From: a virus
DNA: 52,220 nucleotides
Reading direction: 5' to 3' (one strand)
Virus record (IMG/VR): IMGVR_UViG_3300014962_000011
Location: 1 to 52,220 of that record
Shown piece after piece: positions 7,409-14,416 of the stretch. The notes under the pieces are model-generated. The model saw only the letters and a program-made list of their open reading frames with translations, was not told the origin of the DNA and did no database searches. The translations under genes and the position numbers were made by a program. The first letter of the stretch is position 1; each line of letters starts with the position of its first letter.

Positions 7409-8316
7409 AATTCGAAGAACTGGCAATACAATTTGAAGCCTACAAAAAAAATTTCATCAAGAAGTCGGCAATGTCAGTTTATGTAAACTGCATTGCTTCT
7501 CATCTAGTGCCAGCATTTGGTGAACTTGAAGAGATAAGCGAACACCAAGTACAGGACTTTATATTATCGAAGATCAGCAGCGGCATGAGTCATAATTATG
7601 TGCGCGACTGCATAATGGTGTTAAAGCAAATATTGAAGTGGGGTAAGTCTCGCGCAATATATCCTTACAAAGAATTTGAGAATATTAAATATCCTGTAGA
7701 CCACTCTGTTAAAAAAATAAAGACATATACGTTAGCAGAGACTAAAAAGCTCATTAACTATCTAAAAGACAACCTAACATTTAGGAATCTTGGCATTTTA
7801 ATAGCTGCCAGCTCTGGCATGCGGGTTGGCGAGGTGTGTGCGCTTCAGTGGGGTGATATCGACTTGCAGGCGGGAATAATCACCATTCAGAGAAATATAC
7901 AACGTATATACCACCAGCGAGAAAGCAGGACTGAAATTATTATAGATACACCAAAAACCAAGTCATCACAGAGGCAGGTGCCTATAAGCCCGGATTTGAT
8001 GAAGATATTTAAAGCCCTAAAGTCCATCGCTAAGGACGATCATTATGTAGTTACCAACAGCGCTAAGCCGGAGGAGCCTCGCACCCACCGATCTTATATA
8101 GAGGATTTAGTAAAGATAATTGATATCCCATATTACGGGTATCACGTGCTACGACACACATTCGCAACTAGATGTATAGAGGCGGAGATAGATGTAAAGA
8201 CAGTTAGTGTGATGCTCGGGCATTCAGATGTTAGCATTACACTTAACACATACGTTCACCCTAGCGACGCACAGAAGAAGACGGCAATTAACAAACTATT
8301 CAAAACGCTCGGATAA
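7405..8316 (+). CDS. Tyrosine recombinase of the early operon
   Basis: A 303-aa protein. It has an N-terminal SAM-like core-binding domain (about 1-95) and a catalytic domain with the full set: Arg140 (SGMRVGEVCAL), Lys184 or 186 (TPKTKSS), His247 and Arg250 (HVLRHTF), His273 (LGHSD) and Tyr283 (NTYVH). It lacks the arm-binding domain of typical integrases and resembles XerC/D or the compact recombinases of mobile elements. The window has a second, integrase-type recombinase at 40969-42111, so this one may resolve multimers or move a cassette. Confidence 0.9.
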   Translation: MKFEELAIQFEAYKKNFIKKSAMSVYVNCIASHLVPAFGELEEISEHQVQDFILSKISSGMSHNYVRDCIMVLKQILKWGKSRAIYPYKEFENIKYPVDHSVKKIKTYTLAETKKLINYLKDNLTFRNLGILIAASSGMRVGEVCALQWGDIDLQAGIITIQRNIQRIYHQRESRTEIIIDTPKTKSSQRQVPISPDLMKIFKALKSIAKDDHYVVTNSAKPEEPRTHRSYIEDLVKIIDIPYYGYHVLRHTFATRCIEAEIDVKTVSVMLGHSDVSITLNTYVHPSDAQKKTAINKLFKTLG

Positions 8317-8741
8317 TGACAGTGACAAAAAGATGTCCAATATGTGGAGAGGTGAAGGAGATGTGTTGTTTTGACACCTACTACTGTAAGGCTAGGAAAC
8401 GCCATAGGCCACAAAACTATTGTAAGGCGTGTCAAAGGCCAGAAAAGAGAAAGCGAAGTTCTAAGTATTACGAAGAGCACAAAACAGAACGATTGGACTA
8501 TGCAAAAAAATATAGGCAAGATCCAAGCAATAAAGAGAAGCGGAGAGAGCTATCAAAAAAGTTTAAAACTAAGTATAGGGAGGATTTGCAAGACTGCTAT
8601 GTAAGAGATCGGCTACATCAAGAAAACGGGATATCCACCCATCAAGCAAAAGAAAATCCAGAATTGGTCGAAGCAAAGCGTCTACAAATTAAAATAAAGA
8701 GAAAAATAAAATCCATAAAAAATGAGCAACACAAAAAATAA
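8316..8741 (+). CDS. Zinc-ribbon protein, endonuclease-like (141 aa)
   Basis: N-terminal CPICGEVKEM and YCKACQRPEKRKRS form a two-CxxC zinc site, and the rest is Lys/Arg-rich and helical. The layout resembles small HNH/endonuclease VII-like phage proteins, but no clear catalytic His-Asn-His is visible. Probably binds DNA. The stop of the recombinase overlaps its start (TAATG). Confidence 0.6.
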   Translation: MTVTKRCPICGEVKEMCCFDTYYCKARKRHRPQNYCKACQRPEKRKRSSKYYEEHKTERLDYAKKYRQDPSNKEKRRELSKKFKTKYREDLQDCYVRDRLHQENGISTHQAKENPELVEAKRLQIKIKRKIKSIKNEQHKK

Positions 8742-8988
8742 ATTATCGGACTTAAACGATCATCTTTTTCTAGCACTGGAGCGACTAAACGATGATAGCC
8801 TGCCTCCAGAAAGAATACAAGAAGAGGTGTGTAGGGCTAGCGCAATAACTGGCGTAGCAGACAAAATAATTGCTAATGCCAAAGTCACCATAGACGCAAT
8901 GAAGCTAGTGGCTCACGGCGACGTTGATAAAATAGACTTGCCAGATAGCTTTCAACCTAAAAAGATTGAAAAACACAAAACCACCTAA
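8722..8988 (+). CDS. Conserved hypothetical phage protein (88 aa)
   Basis: LNDDSLPPERIQEEVCRASAI and ITGVADKIIANAKVTIDA form a two-helix pattern frequent in small Bacteroidota phage proteins of unknown function, often found near DNA metabolism genes. It overlaps the preceding gene by 20 bases. Confidence 0.6.
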   Translation: MSNTKNKLSDLNDHLFLALERLNDDSLPPERIQEEVCRASAITGVADKIIANAKVTIDAMKLVAHGDVDKIDLPDSFQPKKIEKHKTT

Positions 8989-8989
8989 C

Positions 8990-9322
8990 ATGCCACAAAC
9001 ACCAGAGTACATACGGGAGAGGGCGGACAATGTCGCCAATGAAATAGTTTGGGATGAATTAGGTCACCTATTCTCCAACAACAACGATGAAGCAGCAAAC
9101 GCAAAGGCTGCATGTGTGCAAGCAGCGATAAAAGGCGCTACCGACGAGCGCGAACTGTGGATGGAGTTTCACCAATGGGCCTATGATAATGAGTGGCGCA
9201 TGAGTACGCACCAATCAGGTATGTGGTATCATCCAAATACACCTTATATCTCGACGGAGCGTCTATTCAATTTATTCCTTCAACACAAAAACACAAAAGA
9301 CAAAAACGATCAAAATGGATAA
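8990..9322 (+). CDS. Hypothetical early protein (110 aa)
   Basis: Not recognised. The ATG at 8990, right after the previous stop, is chosen over a TTG at 8966. It is acidic and Trp-rich (ELWMEFHQWAYDNEW). It overlaps the next gene by 8 bases. Confidence 0.55.
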   Translation: MPQTPEYIRERADNVANEIVWDELGHLFSNNNDEAANAKAACVQAAIKGATDERELWMEFHQWAYDNEWRMSTHQSGMWYHPNTPYISTERLFNLFLQHKNTKDKNDQNG

Positions 9323-9812
9323 GAAAAAATGCACCTGCGATTTATGCAAAGAATATGACAAGCATAAATGGGATACAATAAAAGACTGTAAGTGCTTTTG
9401 CCATGAATCAGACGACGTATGCGGGCACGAATCATTGTGCTGCGAGTATCCTAACGGCAAGAAAAAGGACAACCCATATATCCGCGCAGAAAACGAAATA
9501 ACACTGTCCACCACAGACCTACCCACTCCCGATGTCCCCGACATGAATGTCGGAGAGATACCCGCCCACGTCAAAGCGGCGATAGATGGGGAGTACCCGT
9601 ATTGGGAGTATCGTGACCAGCCCATACAACAGGGAAAGGCGAACGCCCGAGTTGACCAGATACGCAAGGCTATGGAGAAGGGATACCAGATGGCGATGGG
9701 TGGCGATGACGCCTTCGATTCGCTCATGGAAGATATAGGGCTAGAGTTTTCAACGCACATGAAAGAGATGAAAGCAAAGTATAGTGTAACATTCAAAAAC
9801 AGGGAGAAATGA
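9315..9812 (+). CDS. Cys-rich zinc-binding hypothetical protein (165 aa)
   Basis: The first 50 residues contain nine Cys and several His (CTCDLCKEYDKH, then CKCFCHES and CGHESLCC), likely a zinc-binding domain. The remainder is soluble and helical, with PAHVKAAIDGEYPYWEYR in the middle. Function unknown. A long open frame on the opposite strand is a shadow of this gene. Confidence 0.6.
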   Translation: MDKKKCTCDLCKEYDKHKWDTIKDCKCFCHESDDVCGHESLCCEYPNGKKKDNPYIRAENEITLSTTDLPTPDVPDMNVGEIPAHVKAAIDGEYPYWEYRDQPIQQGKANARVDQIRKAMEKGYQMAMGGDDAFDSLMEDIGLEFSTHMKEMKAKYSVTFKNREK

Positions 9813-10042
9813 GCCAATATTTTAACTGGAAAGAGTACGGCACCGAAATAATCACGGGCGGCCCGAGAGAATATGCGACCGAGGCCAAACCTTATGTATC
9901 GGCTAAGCCTACAAGAAACAGAAACGAATACGCCCGCAACTATTACTACGCAAGGCGTGAAGAACTTAACGCAAAAGCAGCGCAAAGATACCATGACAAT
10001 AAGAGAGCAAAGGATATTGGAACTGCAAAGAAAGCAGCATAA
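9809..10042 (+). CDS. Hypothetical basic protein (77 aa)
   Basis: Not recognised. The C-terminal half (NEYARNYYYARREELNAKAA) is a basic helix. It starts by ATGA overlap and overlaps the next gene by 50 bases in another frame, so one of the two starts may be later. Confidence 0.5.
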   Translation: MSQYFNWKEYGTEIITGGPREYATEAKPYVSAKPTRNRNEYARNYYYARREELNAKAAQRYHDNKRAKDIGTAKKAA

Positions 10043-10220
10043 GCAGCCCAATTACAGCCACGAGGAAATATCTGACAGGCTAGAGCGCTGCGCGTTAAAG
10101 CTGCACATGCAGGAACACGTTTCGGCAAATGCTATGGGCAACAATCTAACCGCTGCGGATCGTGAGCACTTCAAAGACATACTGCTATTTATTGACAGCG
10201 TTAAAAAGAAAGCATCATAA
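9993..10220 (+). CDS. Hypothetical helical protein (75 aa)
   Basis: Not recognised. The ATG at 9993 is chosen; the frame is open further upstream but runs through the previous gene. Helical, soluble, with an Arg/Gln-rich N-terminus (TIREQRILELQRKQ). Confidence 0.5.
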   Translation: MTIREQRILELQRKQHKQPNYSHEEISDRLERCALKLHMQEHVSANAMGNNLTAADREHFKDILLFIDSVKKKAS

Positions 10221-10241
10221 TCACAAATAAAATTGAATGAA

Positions 10242-10427
10242 ATGAGTGTATATACCGTATTCTTTCGCGTAGGTGACAAGAAGCTAAAGAAAGATGTTAT
10301 CGCAGACACAGAGGAACAGGCTAAAAAGAAGATAATCGACAGCTTGCGATTCGACAGGGTTGAAATGTATGTTGTAAAGCCAGAGGATAAGGACTTTATC
10401 GATAAGCTAATGAGTATCTTTAGATAA
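10242..10427 (+). CDS. Hypothetical early protein (61 aa)
   Basis: Not recognised. Short beta-alpha-beta-like protein (SVYTVFFRV, then TEEQAKKKIIDSLRF, then RVEMYVVKPED). The ATG at 10242 is preferred to a TTG at 10233. It is the last gene before a hairpin and a new promoter. Confidence 0.55.
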   Translation: MSVYTVFFRVGDKKLKKDVIADTEEQAKKKIIDSLRFDRVEMYVVKPEDKDFIDKLMSIFR

Positions 10428-10428
10428 C

Positions 10429-10453
10429 CCCCTCCGAGTAGAGCAGGGAGGGG
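10429..10453 (+). terminator. Hairpin terminator before a new promoter
   Basis: CCCCTCC pairs with GGAGGGG across an 11-base loop directly after the stop of the preceding gene. It has no perfect U-run (AAAGAATATTTC follows). It separates two early transcription units. Confidence 0.5.
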
Positions 10454-10487
10454 AAAGAATATTTCTGAAAAATAATTTTTGAAATTG

Positions 10488-10518
10488 TTTGCAAATTCAA
10501 AATAAAGTTGTATCTTTG
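10488..10518 (+). promoter_or_regulatory. Early promoter, Bacteroidota consensus
   Basis: TTTG at 10488-10491 and TATCTTTG at 10511-10518 are 19 bases apart, an exact match to the Bacteroidota primary sigma consensus. It drives the gene at 10560 and those after it, and it is strong evidence for the host phylum. Confidence 0.85.
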
Positions 10519-10559
10519 TGTTATCAAAGCAATTCCGCCGAGATAAAAAACTGTCAAAA

Positions 10560-10958
10560 ATGAAAATCAAACAAAGTGTTTGGAATCAAATTAGAAAGAT
10601 AGCCACAGCAAAGATTGGCGGCTATCAAATGAGGCTGGAGCTTGGCCAACGAGCATTCAACAGAACAGAAGACGTACCCGCTGAACTTAGGGGCGAAGCC
10701 TACTACAATAGACTTCACGAACTAGACGACGAATGCGGGGATTTAAGCGATTTGATTGATTGGGCAACCGCTAAAGGAGTAGACTATGAGCTTATTGACG
10801 GTAAGTTGCTACTTGACTTCTATGTTTACGACAAAGAAGAGCTTCGGGATAATCTACTTATTGAATTTGATGAGCAAGGGGAGATAATACAGGCCTATCT
10901 CACTGGGAATATGGAAGATGATAAAATACGCAACTGGAAAGAAATTGCATCAGCATAA
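10560..10958 (+). CDS. Hypothetical protein from its own promoter (132 aa)
   Basis: Not recognised. The ATG at 10560 lies 41 bases after the -7 element; upstream in-frame codons overlap the promoter and cannot be coding. Acidic C-terminal half (DLSDLIDWATAKGVDYEL). Being first behind a strong promoter and followed by its own hairpin, it may be highly expressed, for example as a host-takeover or counter-defence protein (inference). Confidence 0.65.
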   Translation: MKIKQSVWNQIRKIATAKIGGYQMRLELGQRAFNRTEDVPAELRGEAYYNRLHELDDECGDLSDLIDWATAKGVDYELIDGKLLLDFYVYDKEELRDNLLIEFDEQGEIIQAYLTGNMEDDKIRNWKEIASA

Positions 10959-10994
10959 AGTCCCTGTTTCCTGACAGTTCAGGCTTAGAACTCA

Positions 10995-11019
10995 CCCCGC
11001 TCTGTTAATTCAGGCGGGG
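10995..11019 (+). terminator. GC-rich hairpin terminator
   Basis: CCCCGC pairs with GCGGGG over a 13-base loop, followed by CTTCT. A second small hairpin (CTGACAGTTCAG) lies just before. They close the unit that begins at the promoter near 10.5 kb. Confidence 0.55.
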
Positions 11020-11031
11020 CTTCTAGGTGAT

Positions 11032-11223
11032 ATGAAGAAACAAAAACCAACGCACGGTGGAGCGCGTGAAGGCGCAGGCAGGCCGACAGATGACCCAAAG
11101 ACCAAAACGATCCGCGTAACAGAAACAGAGCATAAACTAGTGAAGGGGTATCGTACCAGCGACCACAAATCAGAAATACTAAAGCTGGCAGGCGTAACCA
11201 CCCCCAAGCGTAAAACTAAATAG
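11032..11223 (+). CDS. Putative small DNA-binding protein (63 aa)
   Basis: The N-terminus THGGAREGAGRPTDD is the basic motif that opens many small phage and transposon regulators, and TIRVTETEHKLVKGY resembles the strand and helix of a ribbon-helix-helix or HTH fold. Possibly a transcription regulator, and a candidate for the protein that binds the late-promoter dyads (inference). Confidence 0.5.
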   Translation: MKKQKPTHGGAREGAGRPTDDPKTKTIRVTETEHKLVKGYRTSDHKSEILKLAGVTTPKRKTK

Positions 11224-11224
11224 A

Positions 11225-11440
11225 ATGAAAGCTAAAGACTTTGTAAAGAAACATTATCCCGAAGCTGTTGCAGTAAAGCAGAGATTTGTCGGCATTCACG
11301 AAAGATACACTGGCTACATGATAAATCTGTCGCCGCAATGGGAGCATTATGCAGATGCAAGAACCGAGGCGAAGGCGTGGCAGGAGGCAAGAGAAAACAT
11401 AGAGCACGATTTAAAACAGGGAAACAACTTTAAGGCATGA
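11225..11440 (+). CDS. Small protein, paralogue of 5233-5451
   Basis: A 71-aa protein. VKKHYPEAVAV near the start and EAKAWQEARENIEHDL near the end match the pattern of the gene at 5233-5451. Function unknown. Overlaps the next gene by 4 bases. Confidence 0.6.
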   Translation: MKAKDFVKKHYPEAVAVKQRFVGIHERYTGYMINLSPQWEHYADARTEAKAWQEARENIEHDLKQGNNFKA

Positions 11441-11700
11441 AAGCGGAAATGAAGTACAGGGCAGAACAATCGAACTACGAACTTAGCCTATCAAAAATGG
11501 CTGGGAAAAATATTGTTGACGTGATAGGCTATGTATCTACCGATTTTGGCGAAGATGCGCCTGTATTCAAAACAACTAGAGTGGTATTTGAAGATGGCCA
11601 ATTGGTTAGATTTCAGGGCGAGCATGACATTGCATATATACCAGCAAATGATGGCGCAGATTGGCTAAGTGTTGATTTCTTAAATTCCCTAAATGATTAA
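11437..11700 (+). CDS. Hypothetical early protein (87 aa)
   Basis: Not recognised. Predicted mostly beta-strand (NIVDVIGYVSTDFGED, then KTTRVVFEDGQLVRFQG). Soluble. It starts by ATGA overlap. Confidence 0.55.
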   Translation: MKAEMKYRAEQSNYELSLSKMAGKNIVDVIGYVSTDFGEDAPVFKTTRVVFEDGQLVRFQGEHDIAYIPANDGADWLSVDFLNSLND

Positions 11701-11702
11701 CC

Positions 11703-11918
11703 ATGACCAAGCTAAGCGACGCGCAGAAAGAGGTGATAAGGAAGATGCGGGAGGGGTATTTGGTTGTCGAAGATTTTTGGGGTGTCGTATGTGGATATTG
11801 GGACAGCAAGCGCATAAACAAGACTATTGATTGCCTAGAAAAAATAGGTGTCGTTTATAGGAAACAACATAGCAACATTTACACCCTCACCACTAAAGGC
11901 AAGAGCATAGAGTTATGA
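11703..11918 (+). CDS. Winged-helix-like small protein (71 aa)
   Basis: LSDAQKEVIRKMREGY, then NKTIDCLEKIGVVYRK and NIYTLTTKGKSIEL give helix, helix and a two-strand wing ending in TKGK, as in small winged-helix proteins. Probably binds DNA, possibly a regulator. It overlaps the next gene by 4 bases. Confidence 0.6.
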   Translation: MTKLSDAQKEVIRKMREGYLVVEDFWGVVCGYWDSKRINKTIDCLEKIGVVYRKQHSNIYTLTTKGKSIEL

Positions 11919-12079
11919 AAGCATACGGAGTAAGAAAGCGGGACGATGAGTGCTGTCCGGGGCATAGCAAATATCCGTTGCCGGGTAAGCCGCACGGTCG
12001 CAAAAGCAAGCAGCAGAAGGCGGCAGATAAATCGCGTAAGGCAAAAGTTCGACATGTTAAAATCGATATTGGGAATTAG
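11915..12079 (+). CDS. Small basic protein (54 aa)
   Basis: Start overlaps the previous stop as ATGA. The sequence is strongly basic (KPHGRKSKQQKAADKSRKAK) with an N-terminal Cys pair. Possibly binds nucleic acid. No family recognised. Confidence 0.5.
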   Translation: MKAYGVRKRDDECCPGHSKYPLPGKPHGRKSKQQKAADKSRKAKVRHVKIDIGN

Positions 12080-12106
12080 ATATCGCGTAAAGAACCAATC
12101 AGAGAG

Positions 12107-12271
12107 ATGAAAACGTTTATAATCACTGTTGTATTTTTCGCAATGTCAAGCTGCATGCTAGCGATTGCGATTAAGCTGTATCAATATCAAATATTGTGGA
12201 TGTCAGCGCCCTGTTTTGTCTTATCCTATCTGTTCGCAAGAATGTTTTGGGAATGGACAAAAGAGTTATAA
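12107..12271 (+). CDS. Two-span membrane miniprotein (54 aa)
   Basis: Two hydrophobic segments (about residues 4-22 and 29-46) and a short polar end (WEWTKEL). Last gene of the left plus-strand block, ending just before the convergent terminator. Function unknown. Confidence 0.5.
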   Translation: MKTFIITVVFFAMSSCMLAIAIKLYQYQILWMSAPCFVLSYLFARMFWEWTKEL

Positions 12272-12273
12272 CC

Positions 12274-12294
12274 AAAAACCCGCCGAAGCGGGTC
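12274..12294. terminator. Convergent terminator between early and late strands
   Basis: ACCCGC-CGAA-GCGGGT hairpin. On the minus strand it is followed by TTTTTGG, a clear intrinsic terminator for the late operon; on the plus strand it is followed by CTATTTA, weaker. It lies between the converging gene blocks. The rest of 12295-12383 has nothing else visible. Confidence 0.8.
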
Positions 12295-12383
12295 TATTTA
12301 GAAAGTACTGCCAAGTCAATCGACCTGATAGCAATTTCGAGTCGGAGCACCAAAGTTACACCCTCCCTACCTTACAGCCAAAA

Positions 12384-12608
12384 CTATTTGATAGCCCTTT
12401 TGCACCAGCCTTTGAGATACTTTATCTGCGACGGGTTGCGGTCAACAATGCCGATGTAGTACCGCACTTTCTCCACCTTGAATTTCGCGTTAAATAGAGC
12501 CGTTTTAAGGCTGTCGTTCTGCCTGCGGTATATCTTGCAGGAATCTACTGTTTGCGCCTGTAATGACTGGCTAATGACCAGCAAAGCAACTATAATCGCC
12601 CATCTCAT
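12384..12608 (-). CDS. Exported small protein of the lysis end (74 aa)
   Basis: Signal peptide ending SQSLQA followed by QTVDSC, so cleavage before Gln is expected. The mature part is about 55 residues with Cys and basic residues. It is the last late gene and overlaps the muramidase by 4 bases, so it probably helps host lysis in the periplasm; family unknown. Confidence 0.55.
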   Translation of the reverse strand: MRWAIIVALLVISQSLQAQTVDSCKIYRRQNDSLKTALFNAKFKVEKVRYYIGIVDRNPSQIKYLKGWCKRAIK

Positions 12609-13018
12609 ATGCTAAACCCGTTTACGTTGTTCAATGCGTCTAATGCCGTCTGGCTCATAATGCCCGTTTCTGGCAATCCTAGAGCCTTCTGGCAAAGTGT
12701 GATTGCTGGCTTCACCCCGGCGTTAACTGCGAAATTTGCGATACTAGACGCACTCTCCTGACTATCTATGCCATCGCACCAGCACCTATCCCAATAGTTT
12801 GCCTTGTAGAAGTTTTTGAGCAGTGGGATTTCTGACGGCGGGAGCACATCGCCCACCTTCAGGCCAAGTTCCTTTACTCTGGCAAATATCGGGCTGTTAG
12901 GGTTCGCTTTTTGAGATACCCCGGCAACGGTAAAACCGCCCCGGTCATTCTGATCGTTAGTTATCTTGTAACTTTCGTCCTTCATTAATTCGTCAAAAAA
13001 AGGTTTGAAGTCTGCCAT
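12605..13018 (-). CDS. Endolysin, GH108-type N-acetylmuramidase
   Basis: A 137-aa protein. The N-terminal Glu15 in KDESYKI corresponds to the catalytic Glu of the family (usually EGGY), followed by NDRGGFTVAGVSQ, the D-x-GG-x-T-x-x-G-x-S signature. The C-terminal part (ITLCQKALGLPETGIMS) matches the peptidoglycan-binding domain of these enzymes but is shorter than usual. No signal peptide, so it needs a holin for release. It cleaves the cell wall at the end of infection. The spanin and holin-like genes lie just upstream. Confidence 0.8.
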   Translation of the reverse strand: MADFKPFFDELMKDESYKITNDQNDRGGFTVAGVSQKANPNSPIFARVKELGLKVGDVLPPSEIPLLKNFYKANYWDRCWCDGIDSQESASSIANFAVNAGVKPAITLCQKALGLPETGIMSQTALDALNNVNGFSI

Positions 13019-13040
13019 TTGCGATTGTTTTGTATATTTT

Positions 13041-13598
13041 CTACACCCGTATTAACCCTAAATTGCACCCCCTCCAAATAATCAAGTCAACCGTGTGTTT
13101 TGTTTCTCCTGTTATTTTTGATATTTCATCACAAAGGCCATCTGGCGTCATGTTGTATGCGTTAGCAACCCTTACAAGCCACCTGTCTGGCTTCACGACA
13201 TTAAGTCCTAAGTTTTTAGCTAAGTGCCAACAAGTAATGTCGCCAATCCACGGCAAAGACTTTAGATATTCAACCTTATTTTCCGAGTTTTTATACTCTT
13301 CGAAAAGCCTTATGCTGCAATTCATTATGTGGTCGATAGCGGCAACTTTTCCTTTGTGATTAAATGCGGATGATGTCGATTTTCCATTACTCCACGCAGC
13401 ACGTATTTTGTCCCATATTTTTTGGGCAATCTGGTTTTTCATACCCGAATTTAGTATAACCCAAACCGCTTCGTTGGCAAAAATGTTATGGTCGCTACAT
13501 TGCTCTATGTTCCTAGACCAAGATATTTCGGCCTCATAGCCGCACGACGTCAGCGTTTCCGTTAACGCCTGAAACTGTATTTTGTCTAACAAATTCAC
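13041..13598 (-). CDS. HhH-GPD family DNA glycosylase
   Basis: A 185-aa protein. It has a helix-hairpin-helix motif, YLKSLPWIGDITCWHLA (about residues 111-127), followed by a likely catalytic Asp138 (VVKPDRW), the layout of base-excision glycosylases. The position held by the lyase Lys in OGG1 is Ile here, so it is probably a monofunctional glycosylase. It could repair phage DNA or remove unusual bases. It sits apart from replication genes, after the lysis genes, next to a noncoding RNA transcribed the other way. This suggests an accessory gene. Confidence 0.6.
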   Translation of the reverse strand: MNLLDKIQFQALTETLTSCGYEAEISWSRNIEQCSDHNIFANEAVWVILNSGMKNQIAQKIWDKIRAAWSNGKSTSSAFNHKGKVAAIDHIMNCSIRLFEEYKNSENKVEYLKSLPWIGDITCWHLAKNLGLNVVKPDRWLVRVANAYNMTPDGLCDEISKITGETKHTVDLIIWRGCNLGLIRV

Positions 13599-13609
13599 TT
13601 TATATACAG

Positions 13610-13632
13610 AGCAGCTTCACGGCTGCTTTTTT
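13610..13632 (+). terminator. Intrinsic terminator, plus strand
   Basis: AGCAGC-TTCACG-GCTGCT with six T. It lies 12 bases upstream of the glycosylase gene start and points against it. It would stop plus-strand readthrough before the small RNA promoter downstream. Confidence 0.7.
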
Positions 13633-13668
13633 GTTTTTATCTTATTCCTGCGTCTCTCATAATTTCGT

Positions 13669-13676
13669 TATCTTTG
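13669..13676 (+). promoter_or_regulatory. Promoter -7 element for a small RNA
   Basis: TATCTTTG matches TAnnTTTG exactly; the -33 region is weak. It is oriented against the surrounding late genes and faces a terminator about 100 bases away. Confidence 0.6.
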
Positions 13677-13681
13677 TGCCA

Positions 13682-13777
13682 GCGATTTGCTTTAATTGTC
13701 CCGCCTGAACAACGGGGGCCGAAAGTCTAGAAGTTTCACATACGGCGGTGGGGTGCTTGGCAACCTGCCGCTTTTTT
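13682..13777 (+). ncRNA. Candidate small RNA antisense to the lysis/glycosylase junction
   Basis: The segment starts just after a -7 element and ends in a strong terminator hairpin (GCGG at 13745-13748 with CCGC at 13768-13771, inner pairs TGC/GCA, then six T). An internal stem CCCG/CGGG is possible near 13700-13718. No open reading frame of note. It runs opposite to the late mRNA between the spanin group and the glycosylase, so it could regulate late transcripts by pairing. Start is approximate. Confidence 0.5.
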
Positions 13778-13868
13778 AATACCGTCTTTTCATCAACCTA
13801 CCAACCAGCAACACCAGCAGCGCACACGCTATCACGATATTGCCCTTGTCGTATGGGGTCATTACCAT
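13776..13868 (-). CDS. Membrane miniprotein of the lysis cassette (30 aa)
   Basis: It begins inside the spanin stop (ATGGTAA), typical of translational coupling. One hydrophobic span (about residues 10-23), then RLMKRRY, giving a positive cytoplasmic end. This is a holin-like or antiholin-like size and layout; the role is inferred. Its stop overlaps the terminator of the plus-strand small RNA. Confidence 0.5.
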   Translation of the reverse strand: MVMTPYDKGNIVIACALLVLLVGRLMKRRY

Positions 13869-14416
13869 TTCGGTTTAAAAAACTTCCAAACAAGTACCAG
13901 GATAACCAGCAGTAAGAGTATACCCCATGTCCATAGTGCTCTACCTCTCCATTTCCCTACTTTCTCTTTGTATTCGTCCCGCTCCCTATTAGCAGTAGCC
14001 ACATCACTCCGCAAAGCATCATTGTGCAGCGTAAGGGCGCGTATTCTGGCTTCATTCTCAGCGTGTATGGTGGTACTATCCAAAACCGTATCAACACGGT
14101 AAATAATGACCTGTGGCGGACACTTGATTTGTAGCTTGGTTTTAGTTGCTTCATCCCATGTCGCTTTAACAAAGCTGTCGCAGTCGGCCTCTACATAAAC
14201 GGTTTCTCCGGTCACGGTATCGGTCTTGCCCTGCTTCCATTTGATAACGCGCACTGTGTCTACCCTGTTAGGATACCATGACGCGCATTTCTCAGCTGGT
14301 ATAGCCTTTTTACGGGGGTTGTCGCTTGCCTCTAGCCGATCGTGGCCGCGTTCCATTTGCTTGGCAGGATTGCACGCTATAAGCGTAAGCAGTAGTATGT
14401 AGATTATGTGTTTCAT
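13862..14416 (-). CDS. Probable unimolecular spanin
   Basis: A 184-aa protein with a lipoprotein signal (LLLTLIAC, Cys15) and a C-terminal membrane span (ILLLLVILVLVW, ending KFFKPKW). Between them are a polar linker and a helical segment (near 120-155). Lipid anchor at one end and transmembrane helix at the other is the layout of u-spanins such as T1 gp11, which fuse inner and outer membranes during lysis. The start at 14416 overlaps the upstream stop (ATGA). A longer open frame to 14740 runs antisense-like through the upstream gene and is rejected. Confidence 0.75.
   Translation of the reverse strand: MKHIIYILLLTLIACNPAKQMERGHDRLEASDNPRKKAIPAEKCASWYPNRVDTVRVIKWKQGKTDTVTGETVYVEADCDSFVKATWDEATKTKLQIKCPPQVIIYRVDTVLDSTTIHAENEARIRALTLHNDALRSDVATANRERDEYKEKVGKWRGRALWTWGILLLLVILVLVWKFFKPKW

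Noticed and set aside
9272-10051. Long minus-strand open frame (259 aa, hydrophobic) opposite the Cys-rich gene
   Set aside because: It is a shadow of the overlapping plus-strand genes at 9315-10042, which have ATGA junctions and sensible composition; the opposite-strand protein has Cys- and Ser-rich nonsense composition.
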